Source of the DNA: Bacillota bacterium
Lineage (GTDB): Bacteria; Bacillota; Desulfotomaculia; Desulfotomaculales; Desulfohalotomaculaceae
Direction: 5' to 3'
Length of the DNA: 64,000 bases
Assembly (NCBI GenBank): GCA_009711615.1
Contig: VENI01000005.1
Location: 1-64,000, forward strand
Positions 9,351-16,356 of this stretch are shown here, piece after piece. Position 1 is the first letter of the stretch. Each line of letters opens with the position of its first letter. The translations under genes were made by a program, and so were the position numbers. The notes beneath the pieces were generated by a model. That model made no database searches. It had not been told where the DNA came from and saw only the letters and a program-made list of their open reading frames with translations.

Positions 9351-11487
9351 CCGTATAAGAGCTAAAATTAATAAAGCCCTAAACGATGATAACTTGCGAG
9401 GTGCCTTGGGTCGTTTTGCAAATGATTATTTAGGTTCACGGGCTAAGGCTTATAAAGGAAGAAATTTTGAAGACCTTCGTGATATTATTGCGGAACGTAA
9501 AAATTGCTCTGCTCAAAAGATGGAAGAGTTAGCCCAACAATTTAAGAAAAATGCTGAAGCCAGAGGAGCTAAAGTATTTATTGCCAAAACTGCAGAAGAT
9601 GCAAAAAAATATATCTTAGATGTCGCCCTTGCCAACAAGGTGGAAATGGTAGTTAAGTCAAAGTCCATGGCATCTGAGGAAATTCATCTTAATAAACTCT
9701 TACAGGAAAATGGCATTACCGCTGCCGAAACGGACTTAGGAGAATGGATTATTCAATTAGCAGGGCAAACTCCTTCTCACATGGTCATGCCAGCAATCCA
9801 CATGACCAGAGATGAGGTTGCAGACTATTTCTCCAAAGAAACTAACCAAAACTTAAGCCCTGATATTCCTCAACTGGTACAGGTAGCCAGACAGGAATTA
9901 CGCGAAAAGTTCTTAACCGCGGGTATGGGTATATCCGGTGCCAATGCCGCAGTAGCTGAAACAGGCACCCTTGCCATAGTTACTAACGAAGGTAATGCCC
10001 GTTTAACTACTACCCTACCCCCTATACACGTTGCACTGGTAGGCATGGAAAAGCTGGTTGAAAAATTCACTGATGTGGGTAGCGTATTAGAATGCCTTCC
10101 CCGCAGTGCCACAGGACAGCAGTTAACCAGTTATGTAACTATGATTACAGGTGCAAATCCAACAAATCTATCTGACGGAACAGTTGGTACAAAGGATATG
10201 CACATTGTATTAATGGATAACGGGCGTACCCAGATGAGAGACGATGAAAAATTCAATCAGGCTCTGCAGTGTATCCGCTGCGCTTCATGCTTAAATGTTT
10301 GCCCCATTTTCGCCCTGGTGGGTGGTCATGTTTACGGTGATGTTTATACCGGTGGTATTGGTACTATCTTAACAGCATTCTTTAATGATTTTGATGATGC
10401 TGGCGAACTACAAAACCTGTGCATTGGCTGCGAACGCTGTAAGGAAGTTTGCCCTGGAAAAATTGATATTCCGGGATTGATATTGGAACTGCGCAATAGG
10501 GTAACAGCAAAGCAAGGTATGCCAACAAGTCAAAAATTCTTGCTGAACACAGTTCTGCCTAACCGCAAGTTATTCCACAGTATGTTAAAGGTTGGCAGCA
10601 AGACTCAAAAACCATTTGTCAGTGACAACAAGATTAGGCACCTACCCTTGTTCCTTGCTGGTATGACTGAAGGTCGCAGTCTACCGGCTCTTGCAGAAAC
10701 ACCACTTCGTGATCAATTATACCGACTGGCTAAACCCAAAAAATCAAAAGCTAAAATTGGTTTCTTTGGTGGCTGCTTGGTAGACTTTGTATATCCTGAA
10801 CTAGGCAAGGCAGCTAACAAGGTGTTAAAAAATATGGATATGGAAATGGTATATCCTTTAGAACAGGCTTGCTGTGGTGTACCAGCCGGACATTTGGGCG
10901 CAACTGATGCTCACAGAAAGATGGCTAAACAAAACATTGAAGCCTTTGAAAAAGCAAATGTTGATTACGTGGTAACCGTTTGCCCAACCTGTACTTCATC
11001 ATTGAAACATGAATTTGTTGAACTGCTTAAAGATGACCCTGCGTGGGCAGATCGGGCTGAAAAGTTTGCAGACAATGTGTTTGACTTCGTTGAATTTGTG
11101 GCTAAGAACACCAATGACGGTAAAGATTTGGGACTGAAATCCATTAAGGAAAGTGTAACTTATCATGATTCCTGTCACTTACGTCGTCACTTAGGTGTTA
11201 TTGAAGAACCCCGCAACTTAATTAAAGAAGGTGGCATGGAGTTAAAAGAATTGCAATGGCCAGATCGCTGCTGCGGATTTGGCGGCTCCTATTCTATCCG
11301 CTACCCAGAACTGTCACAGCCAATTATGGATGCCAAATTAGAGGATATTACCAATACTGGTGCTGAAACTCTAAGCACGGCCTGCCCCGGATGCATGATG
11401 CAAATTGGCGGTGGATTAGATAATAAAAAGTCAAGCATTAATGTTAAACACGTTGTTGAACTGCTGGCTGATCGCTTAACTGATTAA
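9343..11487 (+). CDS. fused LutB-LutA-type protein: LUD, 2x[4Fe-4S], CCG
   Basis: This 714-residue protein combines what are two subunits in Bacillus. An N-terminal LutB-like part holds a LUD domain (about 60-290) and two ferredoxin motifs, CIRCASCLNVCP (from ~309) and CIGCERCKEVCP (from ~360). A LutA-like C-terminal half follows with CCG motifs ACCGVPAGH (~509) and RCCGFGGS (~644), plus CHLRRHLG between them. Together with the LutC-like protein it should form an L-lactate:electron-carrier oxidoreductase. ATG 9343 is preferred over an in-frame GTG at 9334 because the latter lies inside the ribosome binding site. A regulator gene follows. Confidence 0.92.
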   Translation: MSNRIRAKINKALNDDNLRGALGRFANDYLGSRAKAYKGRNFEDLRDIIAERKNCSAQKMEELAQQFKKNAEARGAKVFIAKTAEDAKKYILDVALANKVEMVVKSKSMASEEIHLNKLLQENGITAAETDLGEWIIQLAGQTPSHMVMPAIHMTRDEVADYFSKETNQNLSPDIPQLVQVARQELREKFLTAGMGISGANAAVAETGTLAIVTNEGNARLTTTLPPIHVALVGMEKLVEKFTDVGSVLECLPRSATGQQLTSYVTMITGANPTNLSDGTVGTKDMHIVLMDNGRTQMRDDEKFNQALQCIRCASCLNVCPIFALVGGHVYGDVYTGGIGTILTAFFNDFDDAGELQNLCIGCERCKEVCPGKIDIPGLILELRNRVTAKQGMPTSQKFLLNTVLPNRKLFHSMLKVGSKTQKPFVSDNKIRHLPLFLAGMTEGRSLPALAETPLRDQLYRLAKPKKSKAKIGFFGGCLVDFVYPELGKAANKVLKNMDMEMVYPLEQACCGVPAGHLGATDAHRKMAKQNIEAFEKANVDYVVTVCPTCTSSLKHEFVELLKDDPAWADRAEKFADNVFDFVEFVAKNTNDGKDLGLKSIKESVTYHDSCHLRRHLGVIEEPRNLIKEGGMELKELQWPDRCCGFGGSYSIRYPELSQPIMDAKLEDITNTGAETLSTACPGCMMQIGGGLDNKKSSINVKHVVELLADRLTD

Positions 11488-11575
11488 TCATTAGAACAAT
11501 GTTGAATTTTTAGATAATATGTTATAGAATTATAATGTTGTAACTAACTTTAAAATAGACTGTGGGTGTTATTTT

Positions 11576-12292
11576 ATGGTATTCAAACCCATTCGCACCA
11601 AAAAAATATATGAAGAAATAGTGGAACAAATAAAAGCACTAATTGCCGATGGAACACTCAAGCCTGGAGATCGGTTAATGTCCGAGCGAGAATTAGCTGA
11701 GAGAATGCAGGTAGGTCGTTCTGCAGTTCGCGAAGCTTTTAGGGCTTTGGAGGCCATGAAAATAATTCAAATTAGACCTGGCGAGGGAACTTATATTAGA
11801 GAAGCTAGCGCTGATTTTATTATCGACGCCCTGTCACTGGTTTTAAATACGGGTAATGAAACCGCGCGAGAGTTAATGGAACTAAGAAAGATTCTTGAGG
11901 TTGAGTGTGCCGGTTTGGCGGCTAAACGACGTACCGAAAAGGATCTTGACGCCATGAAAAAAGCGTTAAACCAAATGGAACAAGATATTGAAGAGGGTAA
12001 TATTGGAGATCAGGCAGATCTACTGTTTCACTATTCAGTGGCCAAAGCAACAAGCAATATCATGGTACTGAAGTTAATGACCACCATATCCGACACTATG
12101 AATCATGTAATGCGTGAAGCCCGTTATAAGCTATATCGCGATCCAGATTACCCTCGGAATCTACTAAAACAGCACTGGGAAATATTTGACGCTATCGAGG
12201 CAAAAAAAATGTTTCATGCACAAAAAGCAATGTTTCTGCACTTGGATGGTGTTGAGAAAAATGCTTTTGGTATCGAAGAAGAGACAGACTAA
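11576..12292 (+). CDS. GntR/FadR (FCD) family transcriptional regulator, LldR-like
   Basis: This 238-residue one-component regulator has an N-terminal GntR winged helix (ERELAERMQVGRSAVREAFR, about 41-60) and an all-helical FCD effector domain with metal/ligand histidines (FHYSVAKATSN; MFLHLDGV at the end). Such proteins sense small organic acids such as lactate, glycolate or pyruvate. Its position at the end of the lactate locus, on the same strand, makes it the likely repressor of that locus. The TGGTCATACCA palindrome at 3000 is a candidate site. An intrinsic terminator follows immediately. The start is ATG 11576 with a weak upstream GGGTG. Confidence 0.88.
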   Translation: MVFKPIRTKKIYEEIVEQIKALIADGTLKPGDRLMSERELAERMQVGRSAVREAFRALEAMKIIQIRPGEGTYIREASADFIIDALSLVLNTGNETARELMELRKILEVECAGLAAKRRTEKDLDAMKKALNQMEQDIEEGNIGDQADLLFHYSVAKATSNIMVLKLMTTISDTMNHVMREARYKLYRDPDYPRNLLKQHWEIFDAIEAKKMFHAQKAMFLHLDGVEKNAFGIEEETD

Positions 12293-12314
12293 CCGGTCAT
12301 CTAATTGACCGGTT
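12291..12314 (+). terminator. intrinsic terminator of the lactate locus
   Basis: AACCGGTCA pairs with TGACCGGTT around a 6-nt loop and is followed by CTTTTTTT. The stem begins within the regulator's stop codon. Confidence 0.9.
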
Positions 12315-12325
12315 CTTTTTTTATC

Positions 12326-13717
12326 TCATTTTTTAGTACTTTCTAAGTCACTAGAAGGTGTTATGGCAGTCTCTGGTTCTGCTATTCCTATGGCTATTAC
12401 TTTCTCTACAGGATTGTATTTGCTTATGGGCAACTCTTCTCTTTTTAGTACCTCACCATTCTTTATAACTAACCTCTCCGCATGGGCAATATACCCTTTA
12501 CTGCCTTCCTGCTTTATAATTCTTTGTCCTCGTTTTAAGTTGTTATCCTCTTCGTACTGTACTTCCTGCGGTAACACTTCTTCTACCCAACTATTAATTG
12601 CCACTGTCTTTTTCTTACTAACATCTCCATATATCTTTATAGTTACTTGAGCATCTTTCACCTTTGTTTTTATGTATATACAGCGTCCGGTGTTATTTAT
12701 AAATTTGAGATCCACTATCCCATATACCACCGTGGCATCACGACCTATTGGTACATAGGAAATGGGCAGCGAGTGATTCTTACGATCAACCACTTCCAAG
12801 TTTGCTAACAACACCGCATTATAAAGGGTTGTAGATACCTGACACACCCCTCCACCTAATCCGTCAACCATTTCATTATTAACAATAACTCCGGCTTCTT
12901 TATATCCTGCCTCCGAGCTTCTAGGCCCTACCACTTCATTAAAAGATACCTCTTCACCGGGCACCACTAATAAACCATCCAGTGCATTGGCTGCTACTCT
13001 GATATTATAGCTACGGTTTACTAGATCGGGATTGAATTTGGTAGTGAATCTTGACAACAAACCAGAAACACCCATCTCCTTAATGTCTTGAGTGGTGAAT
13101 TCAGGTTTTACTTTTTTTACCGGAATTGTTAACTCAACATTATCCCTAACCAGAAGTTCTTGCTCTAGTACTAGCTTTAACCGCTCTATATCAATGCGTT
13201 GACCATTTTGAGATGGTGTTATAGTAACAGAGTCGTCTTCACCTATTGAAAATGATGCATTTTTAGCAGGAATATTTAAGTGTTTTGCCAGTCTTTTAAC
13301 TTCCGTACTTAAAGACTCTTGATCAACTGTTATAATTGGTTGAAGTATATACCCATTCTTCTTAATTTGGTGTCTTGTTTTTAATTGATCAACAAATGAA
13401 CCCTGACGTCCAATACTCATAGCCCTGCGCAGCGTCTCTCCTATATCAACTTTCAGTCCCACTTTGTTCAAAGACAGCGACCAGGATTGATCCCCATTAG
13501 TAATGATCACCGGAGTGTTTATAATCTTTTTCTCCATGGCGACAAGCTTTTCTTCAGCCTTTTGTTTGCTTTGCCCCCCGATGTTTGTTTCATTAATAAT
13601 AATACCAGGCAATATATCACTGGTGGCCCAAACCTTTTCGAAGCCACCAAACAAGTAAATAACAATAAATATTGTCAATAAAAATGCTATTAACGGGGTT
13701 AAGCTTTTAAGTGTCAT
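12326..13717 (-). CDS. VanW family protein
   Basis: This 463-residue envelope protein has an N-terminal transmembrane anchor (about 9-25). Two peptidoglycan-binding-like repeats (about 60-215) follow, then a VanW domain with PGEEVSFNEVVGPR, GGGVCQVSTTLYNA and HSLPISYVPIGRDATV. The C-terminal ~100 residues resemble a G5-like extension. VanW proteins are widespread in Clostridia; the name comes from vancomycin-resistance clusters but the function is not established. AAGGGG precedes ATG 13717. It is monocistronic, convergent with the lactate operon. Confidence 0.9.
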   Translation of the reverse strand: MTLKSLTPLIAFLLTIFIVIYLFGGFEKVWATSDILPGIIINETNIGGQSKQKAEEKLVAMEKKIINTPVIITNGDQSWSLSLNKVGLKVDIGETLRRAMSIGRQGSFVDQLKTRHQIKKNGYILQPIITVDQESLSTEVKRLAKHLNIPAKNASFSIGEDDSVTITPSQNGQRIDIERLKLVLEQELLVRDNVELTIPVKKVKPEFTTQDIKEMGVSGLLSRFTTKFNPDLVNRSYNIRVAANALDGLLVVPGEEVSFNEVVGPRSSEAGYKEAGVIVNNEMVDGLGGGVCQVSTTLYNAVLLANLEVVDRKNHSLPISYVPIGRDATVVYGIVDLKFINNTGRCIYIKTKVKDAQVTIKIYGDVSKKKTVAINSWVEEVLPQEVQYEEDNNLKRGQRIIKQEGSKGYIAHAERLVIKNGEVLKREELPISKYNPVEKVIAIGIAEPETAITPSSDLESTKK

Positions 13718-13908
13718 TATAAAACCCCTTCCCCGTGGGAATTAATGGTTTACTGTTATTATTATTTTAATTTGTCCTTAATATGTCTATTACCATTAAA
13801 GTATTCAATCCCGGAGTCAGAATTTAGAATTTCAATAGGCAATAACCAGTTCTTTATTGATTTACTTGTAAATCCTGGTAATTATATATTTTGTCTATAT
13901 ATATTAAT

Positions 13909-13938
13909 AAAGGACGTGAGTATATACTCACGTCCTTT
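13909..13938 (-). terminator. perfect 30-bp palindrome, terminator of DUF1292 gene
   Basis: AAAGGACGTGAGTAT is followed directly by its reverse complement. On the minus strand it comes just after the stop of the DUF1292 gene and is followed by TTAATATATA, so an RNA hairpin with a 4-nt loop and weak U-run is expected. The remaining ~190 bp up to the VanW start holds only AT-rich sequence and a remnant of the GGAGTCAGAAT repeat near 13812. Confidence 0.8.
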
Positions 13939-13951
13939 AAAAAGAACCTTA

Positions 13952-14227
13952 TTAGCTTTCTTCGCCTTCTTTCATAACTAACTCTTCCCAGGCATCGGCT
14001 ACTTTTTCCCACTCTTCATCTTCTTCAATGTCTACCAGGATGTCGTTTTCATCATCATCTTTAGCAAATTTTAAAATAATAGCTTCTTCGGTATCTTCTT
14101 TAGCAGGCAGTAGAATTGCATATTCACTACCTTCCAGTTCCAATACATCAACTACGTTAAAATCGTGCTCCTGGCCTTCTTCATCTACTAATGTGATTAC
14201 TTCATTTTGTTCTGGTTGTTCTGGCAA
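13952..14227 (-). CDS. DUF1292 (YrzB-like) acidic protein
   Basis: This 91-residue, strongly acidic protein of the DUF1292/YrzB family has unknown function. The conserved core is ITLVDEEGQEHDFNVVDVL and YAILLPA. It starts with TTG at 14227 behind GAGGTGA. In Firmicutes yrzB normally follows alaS-yrzL(ireB)-yrrK(ruvX), exactly as here, which supports the call. It has its own promoter and terminator. Confidence 0.9.
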   Translation of the reverse strand: MPEQPEQNEVITLVDEEGQEHDFNVVDVLELEGSEYAILLPAKEDTEEAIILKFAKDDDENDILVDIEEDEEWEKVADAWEELVMKEGEES

Positions 14228-14257
14228 ATTATCACCTCATTACTCAAAATCAATTGC

Positions 14258-14286
14258 ATTCTATACCAATTATAACCAACTGTCAA
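14258..14286 (-). promoter_or_regulatory. sigma-A promoter of the DUF1292 gene
   Basis: On the minus strand TTGACA (14281-14286), 17-nt spacer, TAGAAT (14258-14263), about 24 bp before the start codon region. Confidence 0.7.
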
Positions 14287-14310
14287 GTTATTTATTCATA
14301 GACTGACAAA

Positions 14311-14718
14311 TTACAAACTATCCAAATACCCTTGTAAAATAAAAACAGCAGCCATTTTATCAATTACTTTTTTCCGTTTTTTCCTGCTCACATCTGCACT
14401 TATTAATACTTTTTCTGCAGCTCGGGTGGTTAAACGTTCATCCCAAAATTCCACTGGTAAATGTAGCTCATTTTTTATTCGTTCTGTAAACTTCTGCACT
14501 TTTTCGCCTTGTGGTCCAATAGATCCGTTCATATTCTTAGGTAGACCAACGACAATTTTTTCAACTTCATATTGTTTAACTAACTCTGCCAGTCTTTTCA
14601 AATCATTTCTTATTTCTCCCCGGCGAATTACTTCCACCCCTTGGGCTGTCCAACCCATTAAATCACTTACGGCTACGCCAATTGTTTTATCCCCCACATC
14701 AAGTCCCATTAAGCGCAA
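14311..14718 (-). CDS. ruvX: Holliday-junction resolvase-like RuvX (YqgF)
   Basis: This RNase H-fold protein of 135 residues is implicated in pre-16S rRNA 5' processing (YqgF) and annotated as a putative Holliday-junction resolvase. [30 protein letters not shown] and [16 protein letters not shown] match the family closely. The start is taken as TTG 14718 (reading MRLMGLDVG) because AGGAGG lies nine bases upstream and homologues begin at this point. A longer reading from 14799 would overlap the upstream gene by 68 bp. It lies 13 bp after the aldo/keto reductase gene. Confidence 0.92.
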   Translation of the reverse strand: MRLMGLDVGDKTIGVAVSDLMGWTAQGVEVIRRGEIRNDLKRLAELVKQYEVEKIVVGLPKNMNGSIGPQGEKVQKFTERIKNELHLPVEFWDERLTTRAAEKVLISADVSRKKRKKVIDKMAAVFILQGYLDSL

Positions 14719-14731
14719 TTTGTTTATCCTC

Positions 14732-15679
14732 CTAGACAACCTTAATACAAAATTCTGGACATACCGCTCCACAGTAGCCGCATAACCGGCAAAGTTCATT
14801 ATTCACCTTCACCTTACCATCTACAACTTTTAAGGCACCTGCCTGACACCGTTGTACACAAGCACCACAACCTTGGCACCATTCATCGATATGCAATTTT
14901 CGAGGCTTGAGCATCATTCTAGATGCTAAGTCTGACGGTATCATTTCTCCATTGAACACCCTAACATTATATTCAACTTCGTCTTGGTTCTGCATACCCA
15001 TGGCCACCGCTGATAGCTCCTTAATATCCAATACAAATTGAACAGCTTCATCATACCTGGCCAGCAGATTGCCCCCTCCTAAAGCCTTCATTCCATATAA
15101 ACCTTTTCCAGCCCTATGGGCAGTTTTGATGGCATTTACCATGTCGGACACAGTTCCCTCTTGTATTCCTACACCATCAATGTTGATTAACGGGTGTATA
15201 ACATCTATTTCTGGTATACTTGCCGCTGCTGTTACCGCTGTCACACAATGAGTAGAAACACCAACCGCCCTCACTTTTCCCGCTTGCTTGGCTTCTAACA
15301 AGTATTCCATTGCCTCCCAGTGGCCCCTTATAGTTAATATTGATTCCTGCTCATGCAGCAAAAATATGTCTATATGGTCTCTGTCAAGTTCCTTTAAGGC
15401 ATTATTCAGGCTCTCTTGCATCCCTTCCCGGGTATATGCATAACTTTTGGTGGCGATATACACATCTGAAGTCCAGCCCTTTAAAGCTTCTCTGATATAA
15501 GGATAGGTACGATAGTACTCTGCTGTATCAATGAAGTTAACACCCTTTTCAAGGGCCGCACGCACCACTTCTGCCCCCTTATCAGTAGGTAAATTGGCTT
15601 GTAATGGACCAATTGTTAATGCCCCAAAGCATAACCTTGAAACTGGAAGACCTGTTTTTCCTAACTCACAATATTGCAT
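14732..15679 (-). CDS. aldo/keto reductase with C-terminal 2x[4Fe-4S] ferredoxin
   Basis: This 315-residue protein has an aldo/keto reductase barrel (1-260). [16 protein letters not shown] is at the N-terminus, the catalytic-type Asp/Tyr lies in FIDTAEYY, the Lys in IATKSYAY and the His in IFLLHEQ. A C-terminal dicluster ferredoxin follows ([23 protein letters not shown]). Such fusions are common in anaerobes, but substrates are mostly unknown. It is inserted between ireB and ruvX, which are normally adjacent. Its ribosome binding site GGGGAGG lies in a hairpin. Confidence 0.88.
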   Translation of the reverse strand: MQYCELGKTGLPVSRLCFGALTIGPLQANLPTDKGAEVVRAALEKGVNFIDTAEYYRTYPYIREALKGWTSDVYIATKSYAYTREGMQESLNNALKELDRDHIDIFLLHEQESILTIRGHWEAMEYLLEAKQAGKVRAVGVSTHCVTAVTAAASIPEIDVIHPLINIDGVGIQEGTVSDMVNAIKTAHRAGKGLYGMKALGGGNLLARYDEAVQFVLDIKELSAVAMGMQNQDEVEYNVRVFNGEMIPSDLASRMMLKPRKLHIDEWCQGCGACVQRCQAGALKVVDGKVKVNNELCRLCGYCGAVCPEFCIKVV

Positions 15680-15689
15680 AATAAAAAAA

Positions 15690-15710
15690 CCTCCCCTTCA
15701 TAAAGGAGGC
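15690..15710 (-). terminator. hairpin overlapping the aldo/keto reductase ribosome binding site
   Basis: On the minus strand GCCTCCTT-TATG-AAGGGGAGG folds with a small bulge and is followed by seven T. It has the form of an intrinsic terminator after ireB. Its 3' arm is also the GGGGAGG ribosome binding site of the next gene, so folding would both attenuate transcription and hide the site. Confidence 0.6.
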
Positions 15711-15720
15711 ATTAAGTAAG

Positions 15721-15981
15721 TTATTTTTCATCAAGATAATGGCGCACCAACTCTTCCATCAGTTCATCTCTTTCCAGCCTTTTTATCATGCTACGGGCAT
15801 TGCCGTGGCTGGTAATGTAAGCCGGGTCCCCTGACAGTAAATACCCCACAAGTTGATTAATAGGGTTATATCCCTTTTCTTTCAATGCTGCATACACAGT
15901 CATTAAGATATCCTGAGCTTGGTTGATTTCCTCAGCCTTAACTTTAAACATGACGGTGTCTTCTGAAAAATCCCTTGCCAT
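15721..15981 (-). CDS. ireB: IreB family regulatory phosphoprotein (YrzL)
   Basis: This 86-residue protein of the IreB/DUF965 family has the core [11 protein letters not shown]-like segment (here [20 protein letters not shown]), [13 protein letters not shown] and a conserved acidic C-terminus. In Enterococcus IreB is phosphorylated by the kinase IreK and modulates cephalosporin resistance (established there). The N-terminal threonine in SEDTVMF is the kind of site modified. GGAGG precedes ATG 15981. Gene order alaS, ireB, ruvX, yrzB matches other Firmicutes. Confidence 0.93.
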   Translation of the reverse strand: MARDFSEDTVMFKVKAEEINQAQDILMTVYAALKEKGYNPINQLVGYLLSGDPAYITSHGNARSMIKRLERDELMEELVRHYLDEK

Positions 15982-16115
15982 GGCAAAACCTCCCTTTTTG
16001 TAATATTGCCCATATTCATTTCTATATTCGCCGACTAATGATATTTTCCTTTTTATTAAAAGCTACTTTATTAATAACCAATCCATCACCCATTATGTTC
16101 CAATATTTTTTTGTA

Positions 16116-16143
16116 ACCCATTGTTGCATAAACCCATATTATG
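16116..16143 (+). promoter_or_regulatory. sigma-K-like promoter before the YjcZ-like gene
   Basis: AC (16116-16117), 17 nt, then CATATTATG (16135-16143) resembles the Bacillus sigma-K pattern AC-N16/17-CATAnnnTA with one deviation at the last base. It lies ~39 bp before the start codon. Prediction by eye only. Confidence 0.4.
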
Positions 16144-16181
16144 TTGGTGTAAACAAAAAACAAAAAGGAGGAGGTTGCAAG

Positions 16182-16295
16182 ATGGGATACTACGGTGGTT
16201 TCGGTAATAACAACAGTTTCATTATCTTCTTAGTTTTAATCCTACTGCTTTCCGGTGGTGGGGTAGGCCCTTATCCTTATGCCGAAAATAAGTAA
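16182..16295 (+). CDS. YjcZ-like small hydrophobic sporulation protein
   Basis: This 37-residue protein has a Gly/Tyr-rich N-terminus (MGYYGGFGNNN), one hydrophobic segment (FIIFLVLILLLSGGG) and a short tail. This is the layout of the YjcZ/YjcM family of tiny sporulation-associated membrane proteins. It has a very strong AAAGGAGGAGG site, and an AC-N17-CATATTATG pattern upstream fits mother-cell sigma-K expression. It is the only plus-strand gene in this minus-strand block, and a 12-bp hairpin follows it. Confidence 0.75.
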   Translation: MGYYGGFGNNNSFIIFLVLILLLSGGGVGPYPYAENK

Positions 16296-16305
16296 CACAG
16301 ATAGG

Positions 16306-16335
16306 GTAAGCCGACTCATTTGGGAGTCGGCTTAC
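16306..16335. terminator. 12-bp hairpin between convergent small gene and alaS
   Basis: GTAAGCCGACTC pairs perfectly with GAGTCGGCTTAC around a 6-nt loop. No strong T-run follows on either strand, but its place between two convergent genes suggests termination for both. Confidence 0.65.
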
Positions 16336-16356
16336 GTTCACATTGGTATAATTAAC

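Noticed and set aside
13745-13981. 78-codon plus-strand frame between VanW and DUF1292 genes
   Set aside because: It crosses the terminator palindrome and a dispersed repeat remnant and overlaps the DUF1292 gene; no ribosome binding site.
14719-14799. Longer N-terminus for RuvX
   Set aside because: It would overlap the aldo/keto reductase gene by 68 bp and add residues not found in RuvX; the TTG at 14718 has an ideally spaced AGGAGG.
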